Below, piece after piece: positions 1 to 8,553 of a DNA stretch of 64,000 bases. Within the stretch, counting starts at the first letter, position 1; every line of letters begins with the position of its first letter. The stretch is from NCBI GenBank assembly GCA_018401455.1, contig JAGYKU010000005.1:1-64000 (forward strand). The letters run 5' to 3'. This stretch comes from Flavobacteriales bacterium (lineage in GTDB: Bacteria > Bacteroidota > Bacteroidia > Flavobacteriales_D > Parvicellaceae). Under the pieces are notes generated by a model, which was not told the origin of the DNA, made no database searches, and was given only the letters and a program-made list of their open reading frames with translations. The position numbers and the translations under genes were made by a program.

Positions 1-1
1 T

Positions 2-2254
2 GACAAATCCTCTGGAGAACCCGTAATATTTACTAACGTTCTTGTAAAAGAATTAGGAACTGGAGCAGCCACTGACGTGAATGGTGTATATCAAATTAGT
101 CAAATAAATGTAGGTACTTATACTCTAATAGTTTCCAACGTAGAATATGAAAAATTCACGAAAGAAGTTGTTGTTGAAGCAGGCCGTATAAACAATGTAA
201 ACATTTACCTTGAAAAAGGTCAAGTTTTGGATGACTTTACGCTAAATGCTACCAAAGAAGACAATAAAAATAATGTGAATTCTTCAACCATTAAGGCTAC
301 CAAGAAAGAAATTTCTGCCGTAGTTTCCACAGGTGGTGAGCCAGATTTGGCAACTTATTTTCAAACGGTACCTGGTGTTGTGACCACTGGAGATCAAGGT
401 GGTCAAATGTACATTAGAGGTGGTTCGCCAGTTCAAAACAAAGTACTTTTGGAAGGTTTGGTTATTTACAATCCTTTTCACTCAATAGGTTTTTTCTCTG
501 TATTTGATACCGAATTAATCAAAAACGCTGAAATCTATACAGGTGGTTTTGGAGCAGAATATGGTGGTAGAATTTCATCTGTAATGGATGTTTCTTATGT
601 AGATGGTAACAAAAAAGAATTAAGAGGTAGAGCAAGTGTAAACCCATTTGGAGCAAAACTGACTTTAGAAGGACCTATCAAAAAATTAAGAGACGACAAA
701 CTAGATTACGGAACTATTTCTTATGTTTTTTCTGCTAAAACTTCCTATTTAGAGCAAACTTCCAAAATTCTTTACAACTATGTTGCTGAGGAAGGTTTAC
801 CATTCAACTTTACAGATATTTTTGGAAAAATAACTTTTAATAATCCTACTGGAAGTAAATTTAATGTTTTTGGATTTAATTTTACAGATAGAGTAAAATG
901 GCAACAAAGTTCAAATTTGAATTGGAATTCATTTGGTGGAGGAACGAACTTTGTTTTGTTGCCAACAGGCTCTCCAATTCAAATTAGCGGAAAATTTGGG
1001 TATTCAAAATACTTAATTCAACTTTCCGAATATAATGCTTTATTAGATGAAAGTGACATTACAAGACAGAGTGCCATTGACAACTTCAACTTAGGTTTTG
1101 ATTTTAAATATTTTCTAAAAGAAGATGTGATTAAATATGGTATTGAAGTTCTCGGTTTTGCAACAGATTTTAGTTTAAAAAACTCAGTAGGAAGGATTGT
1201 TGAACAAAACAATAACACTACAGAAATTGGTGCCTATGTAGATTATAGAATCAATAGAGGTTTATTAATTATTAACCCAAGTTTTAGAGCTCAATATTAT
1301 GCTTCTTTAGGTAATTTTTCTCCAGAACCAAGACTTGGATTGAAATATAATTTGAGTGAAAACTTTAGATTAAAAGCAGCTGGTGGTATTTATTCGCAAA
1401 ACTTAATTGCGGCCAACTCGGATAGAGATGTTGTCAATTTATTTTACGGTTTCCTCTCTGGACCAGATAATCTTCAAGAAAACATTATTACGCCTAATGG
1501 AGAGATAAAAGAGAGAAGACATGCTTTACAGAAAGCAACACACGCTATTATTGGTGCTGAGCAAGATTTAGGAAAACATTTTTCTTTAAATGTTGAAGGG
1601 TATTACAAATGGTTTACGCAATTGACTAACCTCAATAGAAACAAAGTATATTCTGACTCGCCCGACAATAGAGACAAACCAGATGTGCTTAAAAAAGATT
1701 TTATCATTGAAACCGGTGCAGCAAGAGGAGTGGATTTAGTAGCAAAATATTCTGCAGATAGATTATATGTATGGTTTGTTTACTCTCTTGGAAAAGTAGA
1801 TAGATGGAACGGAATTGACACAACTTATTCGCCTGTTTTTGATAGAAGACACAATATTAATGTAGTTGCGACTTATTTCTTAGACAAAGACCACAACTGG
1901 GAAGTGGATTTGAGATGGAACTTTGGAAGCGGACTTCCATTTACTCAGACTCAAGGATATTATCATAATATTGACTTCACTCAAGGTATTGGGACCGATA
2001 TCACTTCTGCTAATGCAAATGATTTAAGTATTATTTATGGTGATTTGAATGCAGGGAGACTTCCTACATATCATAGATTGGATTTATCAGTGAAAAGAAC
2101 TTTTAAGTTCTCTGAAAAATCAATTTTGGAAGTCAATGGAAGTGTTACGAATGCTTATTCTAGACAAAACATTTTCTATGTAGATAGAATTACCAACAAA
2201 AGAGTAAACCAATTACCAATTCTTCCAAGTTTTGGTATCAATTGGAAGTTCTAA
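2..2254 (+). CDS. TonB-dependent outer-membrane receptor, 5' end outside window
   Basis: The open frame runs in from the left edge, so the gene is partial; an internal GTG at 77 is not the real start. The first ~75 visible residues form a carboxypeptidase-regulatory-like beta-sandwich (GEPVIFTNVLVKE, then DVNGVYQIS and GTYTLIVS), as is usual in Bacteroidota receptors. It is followed by a TonB plug domain (VPGVVTTGDQGGQMYIRGG, then GFGAEYGGRISSVMDV) and a beta-barrel that ends in a terminal aromatic residue (INWKF). Family knowledge: it sits in the outer membrane and imports a ligand using TonB-ExbBD energy. The substrate cannot be told, and there is no SusD partner downstream. The signal peptide must lie outside the window. 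Confidence 0.93.
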   Translation, partial: DKSSGEPVIFTNVLVKELGTGAATDVNGVYQISQINVGTYTLIVSNVEYEKFTKEVVVEAGRINNVNIYLEKGQVLDDFTLNATKEDNKNNVNSSTIKATKKEISAVVSTGGEPDLATYFQTVPGVVTTGDQGGQMYIRGGSPVQNKVLLEGLVIYNPFHSIGFFSVFDTELIKNAEIYTGGFGAEYGGRISSVMDVSYVDGNKKELRGRASVNPFGAKLTLEGPIKKLRDDKLDYGTISYVFSAKTSYLEQTSKILYNYVAEEGLPFNFTDIFGKITFNNPTGSKFNVFGFNFTDRVKWQQSSNLNWNSFGGGTNFVLLPTGSPIQISGKFGYSKYLIQLSEYNALLDESDITRQSAIDNFNLGFDFKYFLKEDVIKYGIEVLGFATDFSLKNSVGRIVEQNNNTTEIGAYVDYRINRGLLIINPSFRAQYYASLGNFSPEPRLGLKYNLSENFRLKAAGGIYSQNLIAANSDRDVVNLFYGFLSGPDNLQENIITPNGEIKERRHALQKATHAIIGAEQDLGKHFSLNVEGYYKWFTQLTNLNRNKVYSDSPDNRDKPDVLKKDFIIETGAARGVDLVAKYSADRLYVWFVYSLGKVDRWNGIDTTYSPVFDRRHNINVVATYFLDKDHNWEVDLRWNFGSGLPFTQTQGYYHNIDFTQGIGTDITSANANDLSIIYGDLNAGRLPTYHRLDLSVKRTFKFSEKSILEVNGSVTNAYSRQNIFYVDRITNKRVNQLPILPSFGINWKF

Positions 2255-2267
2255 ATTTTTATCTTGA

Positions 2268-2846
2268 GTGGCTATAAATTCAAATAGAAAATTTGTTTTT
2301 ATACACCATCCTGCTCAAAAATTACATTTTCAAAATATTTGTGAAATATCTGATGATCAACTAGGCAAAGGATATTTAAATGATATTCTGCTTCAAAAAA
2401 AAAATGAAAATGAAAATGTAATTTTCAATGTGGTGCTTCATCAATCAAAAGTTGTGGGGTTTTATATCTTGTATATCCCAACTAAAAAGCATGATTTATT
2501 TATTGAATTAAAAATTAAAAACAAATACGCTACCGAATCGAGTTTGATTATCAAGACCATTGCTATTGCAAATGAATATCAAAACAAAGGGATAACAACG
2601 GCTATTTTTAATGAGATAAATAATATAGCTGTAGATAGAAACCTCCATAAAATCTTCTGTTTTGCATGGCAACATCAAACTACAGAAGAAATTCCAATGT
2701 CTAAAATTCTAATCAAAAATGGATATTCTCAAATTCAAATCATAGATGATTTTTGGAAAGAAGATAGCGTTTTAAGAAACTTTGAATGTCCCATTTGTGG
2801 AAATCCACCTTGCCTTTGTTCTTTAGTGATTTTTGAAAAAAAATGA
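2268..2846 (+). CDS. GNAT-family N-acetyltransferase with C-terminal cysteine cluster
   Basis: A 192-residue protein with a GNAT-like acetyl-CoA binding motif (EYQNKGITTAIFNEI, about residues 94-108) and a following helix-strand pattern (KIFCFAW). The last 25 residues hold a compact cysteine cluster, CPICGNPPCLC, which could bind a metal. The frame opens right after an in-frame TGA, so GTG at 2268 is the only reasonable start; no earlier ATG exists. It begins 13 bp after the TonB receptor stop and may be co-transcribed with it. The acyl acceptor is unknown. GNAT assignment is from motif and length; the Cys cluster is seen directly. Confidence 0.75.
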   Translation: MAINSNRKFVFIHHPAQKLHFQNICEISDDQLGKGYLNDILLQKKNENENVIFNVVLHQSKVVGFYILYIPTKKHDLFIELKIKNKYATESSLIIKTIAIANEYQNKGITTAIFNEINNIAVDRNLHKIFCFAWQHQTTEEIPMSKILIKNGYSQIQIIDDFWKEDSVLRNFECPICGNPPCLCSLVIFEKK

Positions 2847-2968
2847 CCTACTTAATTGATAAATGCAGAAATATAACTCCAAAGAGTTAACTTTTTCAAA
2901 ACTCCTTATGAATAACTATTTTTAAATTAAATTTTTCATTTGGTTTCATCATGTATCTTGCACTCCCT

Positions 2969-4126
2969 ATGAAGTTAACCAACATTTTTACATTCCTATT
3001 TTTACTCACATTACTGTTCTCTTGTGAAACAGAAAATGAAAGTAGTATTCCTGAAAGTAAAGTAATTCCAGAAATCCAAGAAATAGACAGTACTGCATTT
3101 TACGACAGTATTTACGAACCATACAAGTATGCAATTGATACTTTTTTTCTGAATAAACACAAACTTACTGAATTTTACGGCACTGTTTTGATTGCCGAAA
3201 AAGGCAGAATTGTTTTTCAAAACAGTTATGGATATGCCAATCTCAAAACCAAAGACACACTTACATTAGAACATACTTTTCAATTGGCTTCTGCAAGCAA
3301 ACCTTTTACTGCAATAGCGATGATGCAATTGGTTGAACAAGGAAAAGTAAATCTTACAGATGATGTAAAAAAGTTTATACCTAACTTTCCTTTTGAAGGA
3401 ATAGACATTCACCAGTTGCTTTGCCATAGAAGTGGTTTGAGTCAGTACACGCACTTTTGTGATGCGCCTGATTCTATTTGGTCTGACAAACACCAAACGA
3501 TTACCAATAATGATGTTTTGAATATCATGGAAAAATATATTCCCATTGTCAATTATACTCCCAATCAAACGCATTATTATTGCAATACCAATTATATGCT
3601 TTTGGCATCTATCATTGAAAAAGTTTCAGGGATTTCTTTCAAAGAATATCTCAAAAAATACATTTTTGATCCTAGTGGAATGAAAAGTACGGTTTTGTAT
3701 CATAGAGATAATAATGACGAACTTATAATGCCTGCTCAAGGATATAATGGTGCTTTCAATCCTGTGATTGATATTTACCTCAACGGAGTGGTCGGTGACA
3801 AAGGAATTTATTCTAATGTTCATGATTTATTAGCGTTTGACAAAGCCTTGTATGAAAACAAATTAGTCGCAGATTCTACCATGCAATTGATAATGCAAGA
3901 CCACAACGAAATGCAAAACAATGGGCAAAATTATGGCTATGGATTTCGAATATACCCAGAATCTGAAATGGGTAGAATCGTATTTCATACTGGATGGTGG
4001 AAAGGTTTCAGAACTTTTTATATCAGAATACCCGAAAGTCAAAAAACCGTGATTGTGCTTTCTCACATTAAGAGAGGAAAATTCTTTGATGTGAAAGAAT
4101 TGGCAAAATTGAGTAGAATGCAGTGA
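2969..4126 (+). CDS. Serine hydrolase lipoprotein, beta-lactamase/penicillin-binding (class C-like) fold
   Basis: The protein starts with a lipoprotein signal (MKLTNIFTFLFLLTLLFSC), lipid-modified Cys about residue 19. Catalytic motifs of the beta-lactamase-related family are visible: SASK (about residues 108-111, nucleophile Ser and general base Lys), Y-C-N near 204-206, and HTGWWKG near residue 335 in place of the KTG box. I chose ATG 2969 over ATG 2951 because the six extra residues precede the signal peptide and the bases 2954-2961 resemble a -7 promoter box (TATCTTGC). Family members are D-amino-acid esterases, carboxypeptidases or esterases; the substrate is not predictable. Expected location is the periplasm or outer membrane. 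Confidence 0.88.
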   Translation: MKLTNIFTFLFLLTLLFSCETENESSIPESKVIPEIQEIDSTAFYDSIYEPYKYAIDTFFLNKHKLTEFYGTVLIAEKGRIVFQNSYGYANLKTKDTLTLEHTFQLASASKPFTAIAMMQLVEQGKVNLTDDVKKFIPNFPFEGIDIHQLLCHRSGLSQYTHFCDAPDSIWSDKHQTITNNDVLNIMEKYIPIVNYTPNQTHYYCNTNYMLLASIIEKVSGISFKEYLKKYIFDPSGMKSTVLYHRDNNDELIMPAQGYNGAFNPVIDIYLNGVVGDKGIYSNVHDLLAFDKALYENKLVADSTMQLIMQDHNEMQNNGQNYGYGFRIYPESEMGRIVFHTGWWKGFRTFYIRIPESQKTVIVLSHIKRGKFFDVKELAKLSRMQ

Positions 4127-4180
4127 TTTTGTAATGAACTCGTTAATTTTAAATCTCAAAAAGATTACTTTCGTGCAATA

Positions 4181-5476
4181 ATGAAATACATTAAACAATT
4201 TAGCCTTTCCTTTTACATTATTTTTGTCTTAGCATTAGTATATACAATTGTAAAAACATACTTAGACGGCAATGATATTAATGTATATTTATATGCTGCT
4301 AAACACATTTTTGGAGATGAAAATATCTATACGAATAATCCTTTCAACTTTTACTTATATAGTCCACTTTTTGCAATTTTACTATCACCAATAGCACTTC
4401 TTGACTTTGAAATTGGAAGAGTAATTTGGGGTATTTTTAATCTTATTTTAGTATTCAGGCTATGGTTTCTTTTTCAACAGATTACCAACATTTCTCAATT
4501 TTTGAGTAAAAAACAACACTTCCTTTTCACTATACTTGTAGCTTTTATTTCTATAGGATTTATCAATCACAACTTAACATTAGGACAAATTACAATTTTA
4601 ATATTATGGCTATCTTTGGAGGGCTGTTATCGAATACTTTTCAAAAAACAAGAAGTATTAGGAGCCTTACTTTTAGCAATTGGTGTAAACATCAAAATAA
4701 TCCCTATTTTCTTTCTATATTATCTATTTGTAAAAGGAAAAATTAAATCCGTCATATTTAGTAGTGTTTTTGTTTTGGCTAGTTTGGTTCTTCCAACACT
4801 TCTTATAGGTAATTCCAGAAATGTTGAAATGCATAAAAGTTGGTTTGAGACCATTAACCCTTCAAAGAGTAAATATGTTTTCGAAAAAGGAAATGGAACT
4901 CAGTCTTTAAACGCTATTATCCCAGCTTATTTTTATGAGTTTGAAGATTTATCTGAAGTTCCTCCACCACACTTCAATAGAACAATTGTCGCTATAGAGT
5001 TTAATACACTTAAAACAATTTTACAAATCATAAGAGTAATTCTTGCCCTATCATTACTTTATCTCGTAATGTATAAAAGAAATGAAAGAAATAAAAACGC
5101 TTTTTATTTTATCTGGGAGTTTGCCTATACTTGTTTGTTAATTGCTTTAATCTTTCCACACCAACAAAAATACGCTATGCTTTTTATGATTCCTGCTGGA
5201 GCATACGTTTTACTTCATGTTTTTTCATTGATTAATAATTGGAAAAATGGGTCATCCATTTGGAATAAAATAGGTTTATTTTTTGTTTGTTTCTGTCTTT
5301 TTATTGCAGGTATTAACGGTAGAGATATAATTGGTTCTGCGAATGTCGAAACACTAGATTACTTTCATACATTTGGGTTGGTAAATATAGTCTTAGTTTT
5401 TACATTACTCGTTTTAAAACCGGATTTAATCAAACTATCTAGAAATGGTCTTCATGAAATAAAAGAAATTCAATAA
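4181..5476 (+). CDS. Polytopic membrane protein, DUF2029/GT87-like glycosyltransferase
   Basis: 431 residues with about ten hydrophobic segments. The N-terminal loop after TM1 carries the pattern YLYAAKHIF...IYTNNPFNFYLYSPLF, typical of the GT-C superfamily DUF2029/GT87, in which an acidic residue early in the first periplasmic loop (here the DGNDIN stretch) contributes to catalysis. Such enzymes transfer a mannose or similar sugar from a polyprenyl-phosphate donor on the periplasmic side of the inner membrane. It is a single gene between a hydrolase and a convergent AraC gene, so no pathway can be inferred. Family call is moderate; donor and acceptor are unknown. Confidence 0.7.
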   Translation: MKYIKQFSLSFYIIFVLALVYTIVKTYLDGNDINVYLYAAKHIFGDENIYTNNPFNFYLYSPLFAILLSPIALLDFEIGRVIWGIFNLILVFRLWFLFQQITNISQFLSKKQHFLFTILVAFISIGFINHNLTLGQITILILWLSLEGCYRILFKKQEVLGALLLAIGVNIKIIPIFFLYYLFVKGKIKSVIFSSVFVLASLVLPTLLIGNSRNVEMHKSWFETINPSKSKYVFEKGNGTQSLNAIIPAYFYEFEDLSEVPPPHFNRTIVAIEFNTLKTILQIIRVILALSLLYLVMYKRNERNKNAFYFIWEFAYTCLLIALIFPHQQKYAMLFMIPAGAYVLLHVFSLINNWKNGSSIWNKIGLFFVCFCLFIAGINGRDIIGSANVETLDYFHTFGLVNIVLVFTLLVLKPDLIKLSRNGLHEIKEIQ

Positions 5477-5510
5477 AGTTGTAACGAAATCCAATTTTTT
5501 AATCAATTTA

Positions 5511-5526
5511 TTGTAATATATTACAA
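5511..5526. repeat. 16-bp perfect palindrome between convergent genes
   Basis: TTGTAATATATTACAA is a perfect inverted repeat with no loop, 35 bp past the stop of the GT87-like gene and followed by T-rich sequence. It could be a weak AT-only transcription stop or a protein-binding site; nothing else in the 211-bp gap looks genic. Confidence 0.4.
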
Positions 5527-5687
5527 TTTTTTACTGTTTTTATTATAATCCATTACAACTTTTAGTAATTCTCTAAAAATCAGGAGCACTGAATGTACTT
5601 TTATAATAAGTAACTTTTTAGATTTTGCCTTTGCCAAAACCGAACAAAGTCAGCACTTTGAATACTGAATTGATTAACTTTAGATTA

Positions 5688-6602
5688 TCAATTCAAATTC
5701 CTATATTCTAAAGGACTTACCCCCACTTTTTTCTTAAATAAACTACTAAAATGCTGAGGATACTCAAAACCTAATGAATAACCAATCTCGCTAATCGAAC
5801 TGTTTGAATTTAGAAGACTATTTTTTGCTTTGTTGATCACAAATAGGTGAATATGTTCTTGAGCCGTTTTTCCAGTCTCTTTTTTTAACAAATCGCTTAG
5901 ATAATTAGGAGAAAAGTTTAGTTTTTGAGATAAGTATTGAATATTAGGAAGACCAATTTCCTCCACTTTTCCCCTATCATAATACGTTTTTAAAAGTTTC
6001 TCAAACTTAGATACAAAATCAACATTAATATTGGTTCGTGTATAAAATTGACGGTCATAAAAACGAGTACAATAATCCAGCAACAATTCTATGTTGGATA
6101 TGATTAAGTTTTGACTGTGTTTATCTAAATTTTGACTGTACTCTTTTATTATTTTATCTAATAGTTCTTCGATGGTTTTGAGTTCTTCATCCGAAAGGTG
6201 TAATGCTTCGTTTAAGTCATAATTAAAAAATGAATAGTTGTCAATTTTATCTGCCAAACTCGATTTTCGAATTAAATCCGGATGAAAAGCCAATGTCCAG
6301 CCTTTGTCGTTAGTATTTTCTGCAGGCATTTCACCCTCAAAAATGATGACCTGCCCAGGAGAGGTAAATACTAAAGTCCCTTCCTCATAGTCGTAAGTGT
6401 TCTTTCCATACGTTAAATTACCGCATCCTATATTTTTAAGCGTAATTTGGTATAAATTATTTACCACTTTTAAACCATTAAAGTCTATCGCAGGTCTGAA
6501 ATCAGCCGTTCTTACTACAGAAACCAATGGGTGTTTGGGCGGAAGAAGCCCCAAAGATTGGTGTGCCTGACTAATTGTATTTATTTCAAAAGTATTGGAC
6601 AT
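5688..6602 (-). CDS. AraC-family transcriptional regulator
   Basis: 304 residues. The C-terminal ~90 residues hold the two AraC helix-turn-helix units (first around LSQKLNFSPNYLSDLLKKE, second around SISEIGYSLGFEYPQHFSSL) and the closing motif FKKKVGVSPLEYRNLN. The N-terminal ~190 residues would be the cupin-like sensing domain. It lies 16 bp downstream of the short-chain dehydrogenase gene on the same strand, so the two are probably one transcript and the regulator may control that enzyme. AraC-SDR pairs are frequent in Bacteroidota; the inducer is unknown. Confidence 0.92.
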   Translation of the reverse strand: MSNTFEINTISQAHQSLGLLPPKHPLVSVVRTADFRPAIDFNGLKVVNNLYQITLKNIGCGNLTYGKNTYDYEEGTLVFTSPGQVIIFEGEMPAENTNDKGWTLAFHPDLIRKSSLADKIDNYSFFNYDLNEALHLSDEELKTIEELLDKIIKEYSQNLDKHSQNLIISNIELLLDYCTRFYDRQFYTRTNINVDFVSKFEKLLKTYYDRGKVEEIGLPNIQYLSQKLNFSPNYLSDLLKKETGKTAQEHIHLFVINKAKNSLLNSNSSISEIGYSLGFEYPQHFSSLFKKKVGVSPLEYRNLN

Positions 6603-6618
6603 AATACAAAGTTATTCA

Positions 6619-7431
6619 TTATTTTAGTTGACTTAAAAGTATTTTATCAAATGTTTTGTCACCCAACCATTTTCTCATGCCTACAAGTGGTTTTGCCAAA
6701 TAACCTTTCAAATATCTCGTTTTGGGATTGTTTTCTGAAGCGGCCTTAGCAATTTCTTTTCCTAACACTTCTACAGGAGTTAGTTTGTCTTTACTTTTAT
6801 CGCTCACTTCAATTACCTTCTTCACCATAGCAGCATACGGCCCTTTTCCAGAAACTTTATCTAAACTTTCCATCGCAATATCTCCCCATTCTGTTTGAAT
6901 ACCTCCGGGCTCGACTATAGCTACATCTATTCCAAATTGTTTGAGTTCAATACGCAAACAATCACTCCAGCCCTCCAAAGCAAATTTTGTAGCATGATAC
7001 CAAGAACCAAAAGGGGTGTATATTTTACCTCCCATTGAAGAAATGTTGACAATTCTACCCGATTTTTGCATACGCATAGTAGGAATTACTAATTGGGTTA
7101 TTCTTGCTAAACCAAATATATTCACCTCAAACTGTCGCTTGGCTTCTTCAATAGAAACTTCTTCAACAGATCCATAAGAACCGTAACCAGCATTGTTGAT
7201 TAATACATCTATTCTTCCTTCTTTTTCTAAAACAGTATTTACCGCTGCTATAATACTCTCATCATTGGTTAAGTCTAGCGAAACCACTTCCATACCTTTT
7301 TCTTTAAGGTCATTCATTTTGTCGGTACGCCTTGCCATACCGTAAACAGTGTATCCTTTTTTATAAAGTTCAAATGCTGATGATTTTCCCATTCCTGAAC
7401 TTGCTCCTGTAATAATTGCTACTTTTTTCAT
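6619..7431 (-). CDS. Short-chain dehydrogenase/reductase (SDR)
   Basis: 270 residues with the classical SDR signature: cofactor motif TGASSGMG (residues 8-15), NNAG (79-82), catalytic Ser around 131-132, and YHATK (Tyr145, Lys149). The Rossmann strand-2 region (GMARRTDKM) has arginines that favour NADP(H). Substrate is unknown. It leads a two-gene unit with the AraC regulator and starts at a clear ATG. The 196 bp upstream contain no recognisable gene. Confidence 0.93.
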   Translation of the reverse strand: MKKVAIITGASSGMGKSSAFELYKKGYTVYGMARRTDKMNDLKEKGMEVVSLDLTNDESIIAAVNTVLEKEGRIDVLINNAGYGSYGSVEEVSIEEAKRQFEVNIFGLARITQLVIPTMRMQKSGRIVNISSMGGKIYTPFGSWYHATKFALEGWSDCLRIELKQFGIDVAIVEPGGIQTEWGDIAMESLDKVSGKGPYAAMVKKVIEVSDKSKDKLTPVEVLGKEIAKAASENNPKTRYLKGYLAKPLVGMRKWLGDKTFDKILLSQLK

Positions 7432-7857
7432 TGTTTTTTATTTTTATTTACTGTGCAAATGTCAGAACCTTTTATCTTGTAGATTTAAAGATTATACGGA
7501 AAGACTTAAAGATATTACTGAAATGAGTTTAAAAAAACGTGAGTTCGACCTAAGAACAATACTGAAATATTCTTAAGTAATTAATGACTACATCTATCTT
7601 GTTAGATTTACTTTCCAAAAAAAATAGTTAGTTTTCTGTCATTTTTGCAAGAAAACAGAAATCTTCTTCACAACGATTCTTGTATGTTTTGTAGGGCATT
7701 GAAAAGCGCTTTGCTTTCTGTTTGCTCTGAGCCATCCGACTCAGGCGGATTGTTTTTAATTTATTCTTAGTAAAAGCCAAATTGTAAATTTGGCGGGGTA
7801 GGTAGGTAACACTGAACCTTCTTAACCTACTAAGCGCCATATTTGCTAGATAAAATG
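7432..7857. other. Intergenic region with no convincing gene
   Basis: This 426-bp gap holds a 70-codon minus-strand frame (7628-7840) rich in Arg/Lys that has no signal, domain or coding-like composition and spans a perfect hairpin; I regard it as non-coding. The segment 7730-7850 looks like a dispersed intergenic repeat of the kind scattered through Bacteroidota genomes. Confidence 0.5.
7776..7794. repeat. Perfect 8-3-8 palindrome (REP-like)
   Basis: GCCAAATT and AATTTGGC flank the trinucleotide GTA. The hairpin lies within non-coding sequence and is not followed by a T run on either strand, so it is more likely part of a dispersed repeat than a terminator. Confidence 0.5.
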
Positions 7858-7866
7858 TTAGCGTTC
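7853..7866. repeat. Left arm of 14-bp inverted repeat around a lipoprotein gene
   Basis: AAATGTTAGCGTTC is repeated in exact inverted orientation at 8429-8442. This arm overlaps the stop codon (7858-7860) of the enclosed minus-strand gene. Confidence 0.7.
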
Positions 7867-8422
7867 GCTTTTTGTTAATTCTAAAAGAAAGTGGGATTTT
7901 GTTATAGGGCTTATGTGTTCTAAATATATCGTTGTATCATTTATCCATGTTAAATCATTATACGCTGTTAACATGGTGTCTCCAATGTCGAAACTTGTTC
8001 TGCCTGGTTCAAAGGGAGCAATTTTCAGAGTTGTTATACTATCTTTATTTACAAGAAAGAAATTACCCGAAACTTCAGTATTTAATTTTGATTCAAAGTA
8101 TATTTTTTTTTCTGAGTAGGAATTATCTTCAAAGAATTCGAATGCTTTATTATGATTCGCATATTTTACATGATGCCAATGTTCATCATCTTGATTTTTG
8201 ACATAGTATTTTGTCGCGCACCAATATCCTAGAATGTTAACATTATTTGTTGTTCTATACTCAGAAATTGGAACTTCAATATTAAGCTTAAGCATGACCA
8301 TTAAATTGTCGTCATTATCTGTTGTTTCTGAAAGTTCTTTATTATTTTCTGGTTGTAAAACTTCTACATCATTATTTTCAAGTAGAAAGAACCGATATAA
8401 TTAAAGTTTTTAGAATTTTCAT
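7858..8422 (-). pseudogene. Hypothetical lipoprotein gene, frameshifted at the lipobox
   Basis: The downstream frame (7858-8301) encodes about 147 residues of unknown fold (EVPISEYRTTNNVNILGYW...). Reading further upstream on the minus strand, ATG at 8422 starts a signal peptide, MKILKTLIISVLST, that hits TGA; in the neighbouring frame the sequence continues NNDVEVLQPENNKELSE and joins the main frame. Restoring two bases (TG) at the stop would give LSTC, a proper lipobox, followed by ENNDVEV. So the intact gene would encode a lipoprotein of ~188 residues. Whether this is a true mutation or a consensus error is open. No domain recognised. Confidence 0.65.
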
Positions 8423-8428
8423 GATTGT

Positions 8429-8442
8429 GAACGCTAACATTT
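8429..8442. repeat. Right arm of 14-bp inverted repeat
   Basis: GAACGCTAACATTT, exact reverse complement of 7853-7866, placed 6 bp upstream of the inferred ATG at 8422. The two arms therefore bracket exactly one gene. Confidence 0.7.
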
Positions 8443-8553
8443 AGATAAACACCAACCACAGGCGTTTACCCCATTCATCTATTTATGTCAAACAAATATA
8501 TGAAATATACCAATAAATCAAATGAAAATCATGAAATTATAAAAAAGTCTAAT

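Noticed and set aside
7628-7840. 70-codon minus-strand ORF, Arg/Lys-rich
   Set aside because: It has no domain, no signal, spans a perfect hairpin and lies in sequence that looks like a dispersed repeat; I treat it as non-coding.
7853-8442. Integron gene cassette with attC
   Set aside because: The arms lack the RYYYAAC/GTTRRRY core boxes of attC and no second cassette or integrase is visible; kept only as an inverted-repeat observation.
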